Program-made: the position numbers and the translations under genes | Shown here: positions 63,080-64,000 of the stretch, piece by piece | Layout of the letters: every line of letters begins with the position of its first letter | Position numbering within the stretch: the stretch's first letter is position 1 | Notes under the pieces: model-generated | Seen by the model: the letters and a program-made list of their open reading frames with translations, nothing else | The model's database searches: none | Told to the model about the DNA's origin: nothing | Source: Candidatus Obscuribacterales bacterium | GTDB lineage: Bacteria; Cyanobacteriota; Vampirovibrionia; Obscuribacterales; Obscuribacteraceae | Length of the DNA stretch: 64,000 bases | Reading direction: 5' to 3' | Assembly (NCBI GenBank): GCA_021732025.1 | Contig: JAKFVU010000076.1 | Coordinates: 47,531 to 111,530 of the forward strand

Positions 63080-64000
63080 GTGGTTAATAAACCAAAATCG
63101 GTACCTTCAAGTCGTAAGTTGCTCCGAGAGCGACTTAAAGGTATCACTGCGATCGAGCTAGCTGCCGTAGTTTCAATTTTAATTGTCATCTGCGCAATGG
63201 CTCTCAACATTACCGTCTTAGTTTTCGCGGCTGACATGTGCGACAGAGCATGTAAAGATTGCGCGAGAGCTGCCGGTCAACAAGGTACTGTAGGTCAAGC
63301 GGTTTCTGCCATGCAGGCAGCGCTTGGTACTCACCCTTATGACGGAACGGTGATTCAATCTCTCAATGCAGAATTGATCACATATGAAGACTATGGCGCT
63401 GGTAACGGTGCTGGTCAAACTACTACTACAGGCACAAATGGTCCAATCGGAACCACTTCAACAACTAGTGCTACTACCGGCGGACAAATTCCAGCGCCTG
63501 GCTCTGGTGGAGCAGGTTCATCCCCTGGTCCATTTGCTAGCGTCAGAACCACTCTAATCGCTCGCATACCTGCACCTATGGTGTTCTTCAGTTTGGATAT
63601 GGGAAGTGAAGCCTCAGCCCAACAAGGCGTGGCAAACGGTTTAATTCGTTTCCAAAGTTTGTATACCTATCCAATCACCAACACTGCTGGTCCGGTATCG
63701 ATCGGTAACACCAGTGGACCTGTTGGTCCTGGCAGCCCTTCTGGTCCGGCAAGCGGTCCAGCTGGTACTCCTGGAACACCTGGTACACCCGGTACATCAT
63801 CGACTGGTGACTTGCCTGGCGCCACAAACGCTGGTCCTACTGGACCGATTGGTCCCGGTGGTCCCCTTGGCCCCTTAGGTCCTAACGGTCCTGGTGGTCC
63901 TCAAGGCCCTGGTGGTCCTGCTGGTCCTGGTGGTCCTTCCGGCCCTGGCGGTCCTCTTGGTCCTGGTGGTCCTTCTGGCCCTGGTGGCGTAGGCGGTCCT
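63080..64000 (+). CDS. Pilin-like protein with collagen-like tail, cut by window edge
   Basis: The frame is open from GTG 63080 (AGGAGG six bases ahead) to the last base, 307 codons with no stop. The N-terminus has [16 protein letters not shown], a textbook prepilin-peptidase site after G21 with Glu at +5. One hydrophobic helix follows (about 26-50), then a Cys-containing segment and a globular part up to about residue 210. A Gly/Pro/Thr-rich linker leads to Gly-Pro-X triplets from 63833. The tail is collagen-like and must continue outside the window. It is most likely an exported filament or surface fibre. Confidence 0.85.
   Translation, partial: MVNKPKSVPSSRKLLRERLKGITAIELAAVVSILIVICAMALNITVLVFAADMCDRACKDCARAAGQQGTVGQAVSAMQAALGTHPYDGTVIQSLNAELITYEDYGAGNGAGQTTTTGTNGPIGTTSTTSATTGGQIPAPGSGGAGSSPGPFASVRTTLIARIPAPMVFFSLDMGSEASAQQGVANGLIRFQSLYTYPITNTAGPVSIGNTSGPVGPGSPSGPASGPAGTPGTPGTPGTSSTGDLPGATNAGPTGPIGPGGPLGPLGPNGPGGPQGPGGPAGPGGPSGPGGPLGPGGPSGPGGVGGP
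63833..64000 (+). repeat. Collagen-like Gly-X-Y triplets
   Basis: 56 codons read without interruption as Gly-X-Y, nearly all Gly-Pro-Y, with Y alternating between Gly and other residues (Thr, Ile, Leu, Asn, Gln, Ala, Ser). The only non-proline X is one Val near the end. The DNA repeat GGTCCTGGTGGTCCT follows from this and is in frame. The repeat continues to the window edge. Confidence 0.9.

Noticed and set aside
63830..64000. GGTCCT-rich repeat as a CRISPR or DNA satellite
   Set aside because: The repeat is in frame, varies at one codon position and codes for Gly-Pro-X; there are no spacers.

Overview
The window reads as a compact, gene-dense bacterial chromosome of moderate GC, with no rRNA, tRNA, CRISPR array, transposase or phage gene seen. 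A complete bidirectional-type [NiFe] hydrogenase (hoxEFUYHW) with its full hyp maturation set, a complete Kdp potassium system, many exported TPR and thioredoxin-like proteins, frequent TTG/GTG starts and Tad/type IV pilin-like genes are all present. No photosynthesis gene is present. My best guess is a non-photosynthetic relative of Cyanobacteria (Obscuribacterales/Vampirovibrionia-like). That placement is inference from gene content only.

Left part (1-11.6 kb): a truncated guanine deaminase runs off the left edge. It is followed by a GNAT and thiamine-diphosphate (TPP) enzyme pair, a ferredoxin-dependent 2-oxoacid oxidoreductase (korA with fused gamma domain, korB) closed by a clear hairpin terminator, and an operon of a beta-CASP RNase-like protein, a universal stress protein and a Ca2+-type P-ATPase.

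Hydrogenase island (11.6-23.3 kb): hoxEFUYH plus protease hoxW on the minus strand diverge from hypFCDEAB on the plus strand across one 206-base region. All structural and maturation genes needed for an NAD(H)-linked NiFe enzyme are here. The Kdp block follows (23.3-31.4 kb, minus strand): a 32-codon membrane ORF, kdpF, kdpA, kdpB, kdpC, kdpD and kdpE, almost all coupled by overlaps.

Middle (31.5-48 kb): DNA repair glycosylase Tag, hydrolases, small membrane proteins, and an operon of a DUF900-type hydrolase with two paralogous sensor histidine kinases. One kinase has an altered phosphoacceptor box and the other a ruined ATP-binding domain. Next come a M48-peptidase-like protein without its zinc site, a FIST / TonB-C / Memo-AMMECR1 operon, an amino acid permease with a Ser/Thr kinase, fumarase and HtpX.

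Right part (49-64 kb): an acyl-CoA ligase with exported DUF4384, thioredoxin and hydrolase genes, a polytopic membrane protein with TrmJ, a lipoprotein, an HTTM (gamma-carboxylase-like) pair and TPR proteins. The window ends in a cell-surface locus: a TadE-like pseudopilin, a TadG-like protein whose von Willebrand A domain carries a very large insertion, and a pilin-like protein with a collagen-type Gly-Pro-X tail that continues beyond the window.

The most unusual signals are the complementary kinase pair, the collagen-tailed pilin, the split VWA protein, the zinc-less M48 paralogue, the TPP enzyme without its GDG glycines and the extra small ORF in front of kdpF.
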